This document shows positions 45,417 to 56,189 of a stretch of 64,000 bases of DNA, piece after piece (within the stretch, counting starts at the first letter, position 1; each line of letters opens with the position of its first letter). The position numbers and the translations under genes were made by a program. The stretch lies in contig NW_027464601.1 in NCBI RefSeq assembly GCF_043290135.1, positions 5,068,001-5,132,000 of the forward strand. The letters run 5' to 3'. A model generated the notes under the pieces. It had not been told where the DNA came from and did not search any database. It saw only the letters and a list, made by a program, of their open reading frames with translations. This DNA comes from Rhipicephalus microplus. Taxonomy: Eukaryota; Arthropoda; Arachnida; Ixodida; Ixodidae.

Positions 45417-48305
45417 TAGTGTTGGTGGTAACACAAGTAACTCCATTACCTGTAACCCATAACTTTTTTCAGTAACTACGTATCTTACTCACTACCCTTT
45501 CGTAACTGCAACAGGTAACGTGCTTACGTTACAATTATTCAGTAATGTGCGGTGTGAAGTTTTTTGCTATATTTTTATGTTGTTGTTGCCATTTTCCCAG
45601 AGCTCACCCCTTTAAATTTTTTGTCGTTGTGTCGGTCAGCTGTTCACCTGCAGGCTTTCACAAGGCAATGGTCGAATTGATATTTATTGTAGAAACCGTG
45701 AATAGAAATTTCTGAAGCGCGCCGACTCCTTGAGGGAGTTTGGGGCCATCGCCAAACAAAGCTTGAAGAAAGCCGCGGAATCTGTCATGATAAACCGTAG
45801 AAACAAACTTTTCACAGGAGTGGTTTGTAGCAGGTGTATTTCTGGCTCCTGCGCCTTTCCGTTTCGAGAAGACAGGCTACCATAAAGAAAAGCGCACGTG
45901 CTGGTTTATTATATGCGCGGTGCTGAGTGACTGAGTGAGAATAACTTTGTTATGATCCAGTGGAGGGGCTGAGGTTACCACGTGCCACCCAGCTTCTCCC
46001 ACGACGGGACCGGCAGGTATAGTATGACAGTCCTGTCGCAGGTGCACTGGATGGCAGGCATTTTGTCCTGAAGTTCTTGGCTGCGCAGTAACGCATCCCA
46101 TTCTGCTTCCCACATGCTGGTTGTCATGCTTCGTGTGTCGGAGAAACAATTAACTTTTTTCAGAGCGTGCGCCTACATAATATTGATGTTTGCACGTTTA
46201 AATGACGATTAAAGGACTACACTCCCTGAGCACAGTGTGGTGAACAACTACTGCATCAAATTGGACGTTTTCGGCATCGTATGCTTGGAGCCCGGATTAT
46301 AGGCGACCTTTTGTAGAATGCTGGTCCATTCGGCAGACAGCCGGTGATTGAACCGGGCTGGAGGTGCACTACCCTAGCAGAGCCGGCCTAAACCGAATTT
46401 TGCGCATCATGGATAACAAGCGTGACCCTTGGCCAGAAGAAAATTGTTAAAATGATTGCGAGTTAGACGCGAAAGGTCGATTTTTTTTCTGTTGAAAAAA
46501 AGGTTTTTTATTTTTTGCGCTATCTTGGTTATCTCGGTTTGTTGCTACCCTATGTTTTACCTAGAGCTATTAGTACACGAACACTCTACGGCTAACCACA
46601 GTTAGCCGTAGACAGCTACACTGCAGACAACCACAGTTAGCCTCCGTATCATGGTTGATCGCAAACGAAGGGCTTAGGCTGGAATTTATTTCTTGAGGGG
46701 GTGGCGTGGGGGAACAGCTTTTTCAGCTCAAGGAAGGGGGGCAGGCACGCAGTTTTTTGACGCTATGTATTTTACACCATGACGAAAAAAATCACGAAGG
46801 AGAGGGGCGCAGGCACGGGCCTGGTGTGACACGAACCTCCTTGCTAAACTACTGTCCCAAACGCATAATTTCATTTAGGATCGGCATGAATCCGGCAGAA
46901 TATGTCTTAGATTTGATTATTTCAAAATTTATGCATACAGCACTCGGTGGCCCGAAAAGAAACTCGGTTTTGTTTTTAGCTGCATTTTTTTACGTGGCAA
47001 AAATATCAAATGCACTGAATACGGGAAGACAAACTTTATTACCATTAGTTCTAGAATGTTTCAATTATGTAACACAAATGACATGATTGATTGATTGATT
47101 GATTATTATGTGGGGTTCAACGTCCCAGAATTGTAACACAAATATTACCATTTGTTCTTAAAACGTCTTGTTCATAAAATATATGCGCAAAGAAGAGTGA
47201 AGAAACCTTGTTTGAAACTTGTATACAAAGCAAAAGAAGCTAATTTTATAGTTTTCTAATAAAGGGCAATTTTATTATACATTTACAAAATAGTTTAAAC
47301 AAAGATGCTAAAGAAATATCAGCTTTGTTTTAAAACAAGTTTGGCCTCGTTTTCTCCACAATGGCAGCTACGTTGTTGGTTATTGAACTCTAGAGCCTGC
47401 GAGGCAGATCCTAAACAGGCTTTCATGAATGCTAGCGAAATTTTGCGTTCAATTTACGACGAAATAAACGCGAAATGTTTATGCACATAGAACGTTTTTG
47501 TGACTAGAAAACAGAACATTTCATTAGCACGCCCTCGGACTAGGCCTTTGCTGCGTAGGTCATGCGTGCATGCGTGCCGGCGTCGATGAGGCACGCGGCT
47601 TGAATTTTGGTGGCCCAAACGAGACAACAGTTGTAAGACAGAAGCAGACCAAGGTGCATCTAGTGCCACAAACGCGCAAATGTTAAACAAAAGTGCCAGT
47701 GTATGCCTCCGCGATTGCCTACTGGCGCGAGGCAAGTAATTTCAGAGGCCAAGAACCACCACTTTCAGTTTCGACGATCTCCAAAGGAGCTGTTCGAATA
47801 CAAAAAAAAATCTGACCACTGTAAACTTCTTGCGGGTTCAATGATTCTTTTTGAGGCTTTTGTGCATGAGAAAATCTGATATTCTGTATAAAGTTGCATG
47901 GAAAAAAGTGGCTTAATACAGTGCGCCAGACTCACACGCCATTACATATAACCCTACAAGCAACTTTAAGCCACCAAAGTCCAGTACAATTGTACAAATA
48001 TAAGTCATTAAATGAACATATTTAATATATTACTTCTTCTGGGTTAGAAGTTTAAATAAGAACATAATTTTCAGATATAAAAAATTCTGATGTTGGCTTT
48101 GTGTAGCAAACACACGTTGACTAAACTTTATGAAGGGGTAGTAACGATAAATGTAACGTTCATTGCTTTTTTTGGTAACAGTAACGGAAACGCGTTACTT
48201 TTTATAGTAGATAATGTGTAAGGCGGTAACGCGTTTTTTTTTTGGTATAGTAAATAGCAACACATTTTGTTATTTTTTTTGGTATCAATTACAACACTGC
48301 TCGAG
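45417..48305. mobile_element. Possible DNA transposon defined by GTAAC-rich inverted ends
   Basis: The left end starts TAGTGTTGGTGGTAACAC and contains repeated GTAAC words to about 45540. The right end, read on the minus strand from 48305, starts CAGTGTTGTAATTGATACC and also has GTAAC/GTTAC words to about 48130. CAGTGTTG plus GTAAC-rich ends resemble hAT-type termini. No 8-bp duplication flanks it and no transposase is seen inside. The interior (45546-48120) holds only short unrecognised frames and a truncated SINE at 47080-47131. Confidence 0.35.
47068..47143 (-). mobile_element. Micro-truncated Ruka-type SINE with perfect 12-bp duplication
   Basis: The insert 47080-47131 holds only the SINE 3' end on the minus strand (TTCTGGGACGTTGAACCCCA followed by an AATCAATCAATCAATCAT tail). 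It is flanked by TGTAACACAAAT at 47068-47079 and 47132-47143. The perfect flanking repeat shows a genuine target-primed insertion. Confidence 0.9.
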
Positions 48306-48603
48306 ATAAGCCACAAGGAGCAGTCTACTACCGTGCGTTAAGGGAGCACCTGCTTGGCGAAGTCACATATTGGGACGTGATAGGAGAAAAAAAAAGACTT
48401 CAGGATAGAAAACGAGCAGATTCGGGTGTAGCAAAGATGTATTGCGAAAGTGCTTAAAGCTCAGAGTTCAGAGCTAAAGTACCGGTGAAAATTTACTCAG
48501 CACAATGGAATTTACACAGCCTCTTCAATTGTGTTCCTACTAAACATAGCGACAGGTTCAAAAGTTCAAAAAAAGACTAATCACCATCACATTGCCCATT
48601 TGT

Positions 48604-48613
48604 TATATAAAAG
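48604..48613 (+). promoter_or_regulatory. Candidate TATA box
   Basis: TATATAAAAG lies 82 bases upstream of the ATG at 48686, a spacing compatible with transcription start around 48635 and a 5' UTR of about 50 bases. Supported only by sequence form and by the signal-peptide exon behind it. Confidence 0.35.
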
Positions 48614-48685
48614 ACCGACCAGTGTGAAATCGTTTTTAATGTGTCTATTTCACGGTCCTATAAGCTACTGCTCAAGAAACAGTCC

Positions 48686-48775
48686 ATGGTGGGGAACATT
48701 ACGATTTGCGTTACGCTATTTTTAGCGGTGCTAGTGTCTGCCGCTAAATGTCAGATGATGGCTGAACCAGTGATA
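48686..48775 (+). CDS. Candidate first exon of a secreted protein
   Basis: An ATG in good context (CAGTCCATGG) opens MVGNITICVTLFLAVLVSAA, a textbook signal peptide: short polar start, hydrophobic core ITICVTLFLAVLV, small residues before a likely cut near AAKC-Q. Thirty codons in, a strong splice donor GTAAGT follows at 48776-48781. A TATA-type box precedes it. Small secreted peptides with this exon layout are common in tick salivary gene families, but with only one exon the family cannot be named. The frame continues past the donor into repeat DNA, which is further reason to end the exon there. Chance, or a decayed gene, remains possible. Confidence 0.35.
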
Positions 48776-48849
48776 GTAAGTATTTTTGTTGTAAAGCGGC
48801 CTTCCATGTATAGTGTTGTTATACGACTGATTCTTATTGGAAAAAAAAA

Positions 48850-48960
48850 CAGGGTATGCGCGTATTGTTGTTGTTTTCCTGAGCAAATGGCTCGTACCCA
48901 AAGGAGGGGATTGGCTGATTATAAGGTGAGTTTGCCCTATACTAATAGCAATAGCTCTAG
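48850..48960 (+). repeat. Dispersed repeat piece
   Basis: TTGTTGTTTTCCTGAGCAAA followed by TGGCTCGTACCCAAAGGAGG is a phrase I associate with an interspersed tick repeat. It is not unique coding sequence. Confidence 0.4.
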
Positions 48961-49059
48961 AATTGCGGAAACGGCTTCAGAATCTATCAGCAGTGGTTGT
49001 TCAAACTGCCCCTCTGCCTGTTCTACCTTAAACGCCAGCAGTTTATCCCGTACTGTGAA

Positions 49060-49205
49060 GACATTTTATTCACTCATCATCAGACGGGTGCGGCTAGTAC
49101 GACTAGTGTGGGTACCAGACCATAGATGTTCAGCAATCATTGAATATGCAGATTCTCTAGGAAAAGCATCCCAAGATGGCCCTGTTCTGTCCCTACTGCT
49201 AATGT
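49060..49205 (+). pseudogene. Non-LTR retrotransposon RNase H fragment
   Basis: The plus-strand frame reads VKTFYSLIIRRVRLVRLVWV, then PDH, then IIEYADSLGKASQDGP. This corresponds to the RNase HI end of I-like LINE ORF2 (usual VRLVWVPGHSGIxGNExADxLAKxA). The GHSG and GNE residues are altered (PDHRCSAIIEY). Upstream NASSLSRTVKTFYS fits the preceding helix. An isolated 5'- and 3'-truncated piece. Confidence 0.7.
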
Positions 49206-49790
49206 CGGCGTACATTACATAGCACGATCTGAAAAGCGTACAAATGTGAATAAATTCAAGTATTCTTCATTGTTTTTATAAGATTTTCTTCGGCGAAAGT
49301 TTCCTTGGAAGAGCAGGTTTTATTCATCAAGAAAGGAAAAAAAAATCGGCAGATCCCACGCAACTGGGAATCGACGTTATGTGAAGCATGCGGAGAGAAA
49401 GAGACCGTGTTGCAATTTTTTATTATTGAGTGAAACGTCATGAATTGACGCTAATTATATGTACAAAGGTTTCATGCACAGGCTTATGTTGAAGAGTTGT
49501 AGTTGTTTAGAGAACCAGTTGTTAGCACTTGCGAAACGATATAAACTGGAACATGCGTAATAGCAACACCAAAAGCTAATATGAAGCTTCGATGCTCGCG
49601 AAGGTGCTGGCCCTGGAAACTGCTACAATAATCAACTTCAGCGCATGGCACCTAACAACGATTTCCGATAGCCCAACGTGACGGCTGTATCAAAGGAGTA
49701 CAGATGTAATGTTTATTAAATTGGGTACGCAGCACTGCAATATAAACGTTTCACGAAGATTAGCGTGTATTTGAAAAGTAGTAACGAGAC

Positions 49791-49861
49791 CTGGCGTAGC
49801 TCTTGGGTAGAATGCTTGACTGCCTCACAGGATGCTTGGGTTGATTCCTGATGGAACCCTG
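49791..49861 (+). pseudogene. tRNA-Gly-like sequence inside copy F
   Basis: Second copy of the segment at 23051-23122, more decayed: GTAGCTCTTGGGTAGAATGC, then GACTGCCTCACAGG and GGGTTGATTCC. The GCC anticodon is still visible but the T loop has lost a base. Confidence 0.65.
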
Positions 49862-50261
49862 AAATTTATTATTTGCAGTCGTCGGGGGTCTACGCTGCGT
49901 AAGTCAGGTTTTTCTTAACACTGACATTTATTCTAAGCCTTCGTGTGGTTTACGCTAACGATGTCAAGTATTGCTTAATTTTCACGCGTTAAAATTGCCC
50001 ATGTATGTTCTTGTCGTTCCTGGGTAGATACAAAGTGTCAATTACGTGTGGCACCTACCCGCATACCAGTGACACATAGCCGCCCATGGGTATGTGCCAC
50101 TGTCTGGTGACAAGTGTTTGACGGTGTATGGGACGGGATTTTGACATAAATCAAATCTTGACCATCGCGTCATATTCGCCAAACCATCTTACCCTCCCAT
50201 GCGAATTTTGGTTCACGCCAAGTTAAGAGGTTGACCACGAGAGCACCCAAGCATAAGCGGC

Positions 50262-50313
<52 letters not shown>

Positions 50314-50314
50314 C

Positions 50315-50367
<53 letters not shown>
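50262..50367. repeat. (GATA)n microsatellite in copy F
   Basis: About 26 units with one GACA. Same position in the element as in A, B and D. Confidence 0.97.
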
Positions 50368-50412
50368 CGCTAAAAGTCACTGAAGTTCACTAAGAAATGC
50401 TTCGCATTTAAT

Positions 50413-50704
50413 AGCAATTACAAGGCTATGTTGCTGAGTCCCACCACTGAACATTTTCCTTCACATGTTGGGTCTGGCACAGTCATATTTATGTTTTCAC
50501 TGTACTGAAAGCGAATTTCTGGAGCCCTTTTTATTGGCGAAGATCCTTACAGCGGCACCGGTTCGTCCCTAGTAGTCGTAGTCGTAGTGTGAAACCAGTA
50601 TTACGTTTTTACCTGCAAGAGTGTGCCGGTGGCAGATTTTTCCTGTGCTTCGTTAAACAATAAAAAAATTCGTAGCGTGCGCGTTAACTAAAAGCGGAAT
50701 TATC
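50413..50704. other. Repeat-derived spacer
   Basis: Contains GGCGAAGATCCTTACAGCGG and tandem GTAGTCGTAGTCGTAGTG, the same phrase seen in decayed form at about 5140-5190. No gene. Confidence 0.45.
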
Positions 50705-51172
50705 CCGTCTCTCATTTCCCTTCAGCAGTCATTGGCATGTACACTGAGCACTATCTGACAAGAAACGGTTGCTATGTTATACTCGCTGGGTGTAACCTCC
50801 TTAGTTTCAGAAAGTTTTAGCGAGCGTTGAGCCACAGTGCCATGAATACAGTGAAGCAGTATATGCAATGAACTCAAGTTGGTTAAAGGTGGGAGGCAGG
50901 TACAAAGCGCTAGCCGTAAGAAAGTAAAAGCCCAATTCTCCTGTCTCTCATTCCCCAATAGCAGCCATTGGCATGTACATTGAGAAACATCTGACAAGAA
51001 AGGGTTGCTATGTTATACTTGCCAGGCGTAACCTCCTTCGATTTAGAAAGGTTTAGCGAGCGTTGGGCCGCAGTGCCATGAATACAGTGAACTAATATAT
51101 ACCATGAAGTCGAGGTGGTTAAAGGTAGGAAGTAGACACGAAGCACAAGACGTAAGAAAGTGTGCGTGTGCC
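50705..51172. repeat. 236-bp direct tandem duplication
   Basis: GTCTCTCATTTCCC (50707) and GTCTCTCATTCCCC (50943) begin two adjacent copies that share GGCATGTACA, CTGACAAGAAA, GGTTGCTATGTTATACT, CAGTGCCATGAATACAGTGA and GGTTAAAGGT in order. Divergence is modest. A piece of the same unit lies inverted at about 20838-20880. Confidence 0.88.
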
Positions 51173-51545
51173 ACCTCTCGTTTAGTCCTTGAAATGTCCG
51201 CTGGATGGCGGTGCTTCTATATGGGGAATATATAATGAAAAGATGCGAGATGGTGGTACTTGGAGTGTTGAATATATGGACGAACGGACACACAGACAGA
51301 TGCATTGACGGACTCACGGATGGCTGCACCAACGGATGGACGTTTGGACGGACGCAGGGGCGTATGTACGGAGGAACGCAGGGACGGATGCACAGATGGA
51401 CATGCGGACGCACGAACAAACGCACGGACGGGCGAATGGACGCACGGACGGGCACACAGACGGACGCATGGACGGACAGAAGCAAGAAAAAAAGGACGGA
51501 CAGCTGCTTCGCCCCACTCTCCATCATTCACTCTGTGGATATGCT
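51173..51545 (+). repeat. ~12-bp minisatellite with unique flank
   Basis: 51270-51485 consists of degenerate (A/G)CGGACGGACGCA-type 12-mers. The right flank CCCACTCTCCATCATTCACT to ATATGCTGCC is the inverse of 21236-21270. The left part (CTGGATGGCGGTGCTTCTAT, GGGAATATATAATG) resembles 5350-5420. Arginine/threonine/aspartate-rich or proline/valine-rich frames here are repeat artefacts. Confidence 0.82.
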
Positions 51546-51862
51546 GCCATTTTTTTAAACGTGCCGAGGATGTTATATGCAAATAAGAAGACTACTAGAA
51601 CAACCTCTGCAAAAGTTGAACTCAACTTTATCTATTTCGGTATTTATTTCATTTGATGCTATCATATTCGGTCTTAGCTACAGGAGCGTTTTCACTGCTT
51701 CATGCAATTTTTTACGATAGTCTAAAATGATTTATTGTTAAGCGTAACCTAATCCAGTAGGCTTATTTAAAATGCTTTTTTTTTGTTTTGTTACCTTTTG
51801 TACATTACAAAGGTATTTTGAAATGCGAAGCATTCCTTAGCGACTTTCGGCGACCTCGAACG

Positions 51863-52008
<146 letters not shown>

Positions 52009-52305
52009 GCCGCCTATGACTTGTAGCTCTCCTGGCCGTTTCAATAATGGTATCGATACCAAACACGGTATGGCATAACATGACTGTATGAAGAACATAC
52101 TTGTCTAGCCATAACATGAAAATAATAATATGTATGTCATGAATGTCATGATTTACCTTTCATGACCCTGCAGCTCTTGGGATGGTTTCGTTTAGATGGC
52201 ATGTTGCAAAACTGGTATGGTATGACATGATTGCATGGCGAGCATAAGTGACAGACATGAAAATCATGACATGACTGTCATGTAACAACTTGACTAGACA
52301 CCACA

Positions 52306-53390
52306 CTCATGATGCGTTCGCGGCCGTTTTGCTAGCGTACATATACCAAGTTTGGTATTACAGTATGCGAATTGATGACGAAGTTATGTGACCAGTGCAA
52401 ACATGATAATCATCACATGCGGGTCATGTAACAACATGGCCACATGCCACGCTCATTATGTGCTGGCGGCCGTTTCACTAGCTTCAATCACACCAAATTT
52501 GGTATGACGAAACTTGAATGAATGATGAAGGTATCATACTAGTGCAGAATGACAAACATGAGATGCGTGTCATGTAACAACATGACTACATGCTTCGCTT
52601 ATGATGAGCTCGCGGAAGTTTCGCTAGCTTCATATATGCCAAAGTTTTTATTACGTGACGCCAATGGATAGCAAAAGTCTGTGCCTGGTGCAAACATGAT
52701 AATCACGAAATGCGTGTCATGTGAGAACATGACTACATGCGAACATGTCAAGGCCCCAATTCACTTCGACGTGACGCGGTGCACGTGCTCACCAGCATTG
52801 CCACTCCAGCCGCAGTGCTGCCATATACTCGCAGGCGCACGCTGCACTGCGTTGCTTTGACGCATGCGCGTGTCAGCGCGTCCGGCGTCCTTCCCTCACG
52901 AAAAGACGGAGATGCAGTGTTGTCAGGATAATTCATTGGCGCGAAATGCAGCATGTCGCGATTCGCGCCCGTTGCCGTCGAACCATGCCGACGGGCGCTG
53001 GTCGTGCCTGGCGTGAGACTATAGAGAGATCGAATTTCGCTAACGTAGCGTCACTGGGTCCAGCGTGCGTGCGTGTCAACGCTACATTGAAGTATATTGG
53101 GCCCTTCGTGATGCACTCGTGGTCATTTTGATAGCTCCACATATACCAAATTTGGTGTTACGTGACGTCAATGAATGACGAAATATATGACTGCTACAAA
53201 CCTTTTAAACCTGACACGCGTGTCATGTAAGAACATGACATACCACGCTCATAACGTGCTTGCGGCCGTTTCGCTACCTCCACATATATTAATTTTGGTA
53301 TCACGTGACGTGAATAGATGACGAAGGTAAATGCCACATCCGAACATGATAATCATGACACAGAAACCATGTACGGCATCATTTACTTCC
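52306..53390 (+). repeat. ~146-bp satellite units (3 + 2) in copy D
   Basis: Same unit and same 3 + 2 arrangement around the MITE as in copy C. Shared anchors are CTCATGATGCG, GGCCGTTTTGCTAGC, CCAAATTTGGTAT, CGTGACG and CAAACATGATAATCA. Confidence 0.85.
52750..53106. mobile_element. GC-rich MITE, copy D
   Basis: 357 bp. The left end AAGGCCCCAATTCACTTCGA and the inverse of the right end AAGGGCCCAATATACTTCAA are imperfect terminal inverted repeats. No open frame is conserved with copies B and C. Confidence 0.8.
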
Positions 53391-53401
53391 ACCTCGTAAC
53401 G

Positions 53402-53462
53402 TTGTGCTGATATTGATTGATTGATTTGCGGGGTTTAACGTCCCAAAAACATTGTGCTGATA
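53402..53462 (-). mobile_element. Micro-truncated Ruka-type SINE with perfect 11-bp duplication
   Basis: The insert 53413-53451 carries only the SINE 3' tail (minus strand GTTTTTGGGACGTTAAACCC, then GCAAATCAATCAATCAA). It is flanked by TTGTGCTGATA at 53402-53412 and 53452-53462. Copy C has the uninterrupted site (GTTGTGCTGATTTTAAAATG, 30907-30926). Confidence 0.93.
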
Positions 53463-53536
53463 GTAAGTGACACATCGACATTTCTTATTCGTGCTTCGCA
53501 TATCATCGATTCCCACAGTACGTGGGATCTGCCAAT

Positions 53537-54984
53537 TTTTTAAAATCTTGAGAGCTTACACTATTATTCTTCATTGATCAAACAATTACTGTTTAACCTG
53601 ATACCTCAATAATTGCATTAGTTTTCTAATCAAGGCACCGTTTGACTCACTGGCTACCCCCAAAAACGGGTTGTGCCAAGGTATTGAAGAGCCAGCCAGC
53701 CAACAAACTGCAAATAGGTCGTTTTAGATCATATTATTGAAGCCAAGTTTTCTTAATTGGTATGCTTGCCTGCATACAAATGCATCCACTTGTAAATGAC
53801 AAAACAAAGTTTCTTACCGTAGTTTAGGTAAAGAAACTGCCGGCTTACGTATACGATACAATACAAGCGTGCATTTTTTTCTTAGCTTCATTGAATAATG
53901 CCACCTTCATGGGTGCGTATACATTGAATTGTCCCTAACACTTTTTGTATCGTTTACCGATGATGGAGTGTTTTGTTTATAGACGCTTGTAATAAACGAC
54001 CGTGGTACAGTCTTCATGCGTTCTTACGAAAAATATAAATATTCGGGCGTGGTTTGCACACAAGAAGGTTATGCGTCTAACGGATCAGTGCATAAAAACG
54101 TCACAGCTTTACCGCACTGGGAAGCAATGAACGCGATAGCAACAAATGCAAGGTCCCGATCAAAATTTCAAGCAAATCAAAAGGTGCCCCGCGTTTCTCA
54201 CGCACAAGTAACACCGAAAACGTACACACAGCTACAGATGAACGCGAATAAGCGTCTAAGTTGCTGCTTTACTGTGTCTGAAAAGCGCACCCTTTTCGCA
54301 AATGGAGACTGTGCAACAATTGCAGTGTCCATATGCGCCTCCTAACCACAACAAAATTGTTCCGTTGAAATCCCAAGGCCAGCCAAGACGTAGGATTCTC
54401 TCTACCGCGAGATAAAGGCGTGCTAGTGAGCGTCCAATCCTCCTCCCCTCCTCGGGGCAAAGTACGCGTGGGAGACGAGAGCACCTGCCGCCGTGTGGTG
54501 ACAATGTGGCGACGCGCACTCATTGCGCCATTCTGCTGATAATGCTGAAAACATGATAGTTCCACCCGAGATGCTCATTACCAGCAAAAAGTGGTAGATA
54601 TGAATAGCTTGCCGTTTACACATCGAAGTAGGTGTTTCATTGTAGCTCACTGGTTAACGCCTAACACTCCCACTTCAGAGAGCTCTTCAATTCCGTGCGA
54701 CAGTACTTTTCTGCAGTATTTTTCTTTCATCCGTTTTTATATATTTAGATACGTATACGCATACGGCGAGTGATGGTGAGGCGAACGTTCAACGCCGGTG
54801 GCGAAGTCCAACCGAGAGTGTCCTAATAATTGCTGTCGCAAGAAACAAACAAACAAAACATAATGGATTCCTTTGCCACATAGTTAGGTGTTCGCGACTT
54901 CAACCAAGCGTTCACAACCTAGCTGCCGCGCCTGGAGACGGCACCAACAAGTCAACCTTGAAATAGACATGTTATCATTAAATT
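53537..54984. other. Unassigned intergenic DNA
   Basis: Two overlapping open frames of about 100 codons on opposite strands (54016-54345 plus, 54269-54565 minus) have no recognised domain. 54640-54710 (TAGCTCACTGGTTAACGCC ... TTCAATTCC) is faintly tRNA-like. No other structure. Confidence 0.4.
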
Positions 54985-56151
54985 AGAATGCTGGGCCAGT
55001 TAGGGCAACATAATGTAGAAATATATGAGCGCACAAGGTAGAAGGAAAAAAAACATTTGACAGTAAAAACGCTCAACTTACAATTGAGCTTTTATTAGAA
55101 AACAATCAATGCACGAGAACACAAACGCGCAGGCGCAACCAACTATCACTTCAAGGTGTCATTCACTGAGTGCCAATGAGTTCATTTGGGCTAGTTGTTT
55201 CACTAATTTACCAAGAAGTGGTGGTAAACAGTCAAGACAGTGTACATAGTGGCAGCCAAAGTACCTATATTCGTGGAATGTTTACTTATAAAAGGTCCCA
55301 AGTATAGTTTACCAGCCCCTGTACCTAAACAGGGGCTCCTGGCCATTGCTCACAAGTTGGCTGACTTGGCGCCCGGTGAAGACAGAGACAGTTGCCTCAC
55401 AGCAGCAGTGGAGGCATTAGGTCGTGCGGCACGTAGCGAAGTCAGCAGCCTAACGATTCTACGCAAGACAGTGGAGTGCACCAACAATTTGGGTTAGGCA
55501 CTCTTACAGTGTGATAGGGATGGCGGATTTGCTGTCCTACCCGAACTCCATTTCAAAGTAAAAGCAAAAACAGCTACACTAAAGAACTTTAAACCGTTCA
55601 GCGGGACGCACTCCAAGGTCAAATCAAGAGTGCTTGTTCTCCTATTAGAGGTGGAACTGAAAAGTCTTTCAAAAACCGTTAAGTCTTGCAAAGATGAGGT
55701 TCTAGAAGTATTCTTTTCGGCCAAGACACATGCAGTCATGTATCCCCTACGAGTCATTATCACTGAAAAGGGATGTTTGCAGCGTCTTTTGAGCTCCTAC
55801 CTGCAACGACACCTGAACCTATCGGCTCCTTATGACACCCTCAAGCTGAAGTGCTCGGACGTACTGGTGAAAGATCTGTTGTCAGACATGTGCGGTGCTA
55901 GTTACGGTTTTTCAGTTCATGTCGAATATTTGTTTTATTCGGTCCCGCACATTGAACTGTTCCTAGCCATACGGAAGACCATTGACACTTTCAGGGTAGT
56001 AAATATTCAAAACAATGCAATAAGTAATGCAGAAAATTTTATGAGTCTACTGCAGTGCTACCTGTGTGCGACCATGGTAAGATTTGATGATTTGACAGTC
56101 GTCCAAAGGACGTGCACATGCGTTGGGTCTTGTATGTTTCCTGTGCTTTGA
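54985..56151 (+). mobile_element. Penelope-like element, 5' part, 3' truncated
   Basis: The leader 54985-55239 contains AACGCTCAACTTACAATTGA and GCTTTTATTAGAAAAC, phrases I associate with Penelope-like elements of ticks. GGGCCAGTTAG (54993) and GGGCTAGTTG (55189) may mark a repeated end. The reverse transcriptase reading follows to 56151, where it stops before the catalytic YVDD box and unrelated LINE sequence begins. A separate 3' fragment of this superfamily lies at 40369-41010. Confidence 0.75.
55240..56151 (+). pseudogene. Penelope-like reverse transcriptase, N-terminal half
   Basis: The first frame (55240-55497) has KGPKYSLPAPVPKQGLLAIA and a following RAARSEVSSL region, typical of the segment before the fingers. 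A second frame (55630-56151) has EVFFSAKTH (canonical KTHK...), YPLRVIITEKG, LQRLLSSYLQRHL, then palm motif A as FSVHVEYLFYSVPH and a terminus CTCVGSCMFPVL. Motif A normally reads FSVDVEDLFYSVPH, so the catalytic aspartate is histidine. Penelope-like enzymes act in target-primed retrotransposition with a linked GIY-YIG endonuclease. This copy lacks motif C, the thumb and the endonuclease and is shifted in frame once. Confidence 0.85.
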
Positions 56152-56189
56152 GAGACCAATCGGGATGCACCCATTACGTACAATGACAT

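Larger units (their letters stand above)
49344..50412 (-). mobile_element. Family H element, copy F (same core as E)
   Basis: Minus orientation. The 5' motif AATGCTTCGCATTT is at 50396-50409 with (GATA)n at 50262-50367. The 3' side has TTATGTGAAGCAT (49378-49389), the hairpin TCCCA-CGCAAC-TGGGA and terminal TCGGCAGA. The core matches copy E, including the tRNA-Gly-like segment and GGTTCACGCCAA(G/T)TTAAG. It adds an inverted pair GTGGCACCTACCC / GGGTATGTGCCAC (50049-50101). Confidence 0.82.

Noticed and set aside
51205..51586. Arginine/threonine/aspartate-rich and proline/serine/valine-rich ORFs of about 90-200 codons
   Set aside because: They follow the 12-bp minisatellite, are open on both strands and have no start or domain context.
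54016..54565. Host gene exon candidates on either strand
   Set aside because: Open frames overlap on opposite strands, no splice sites or domains stand out, no codon-use signal I can judge.
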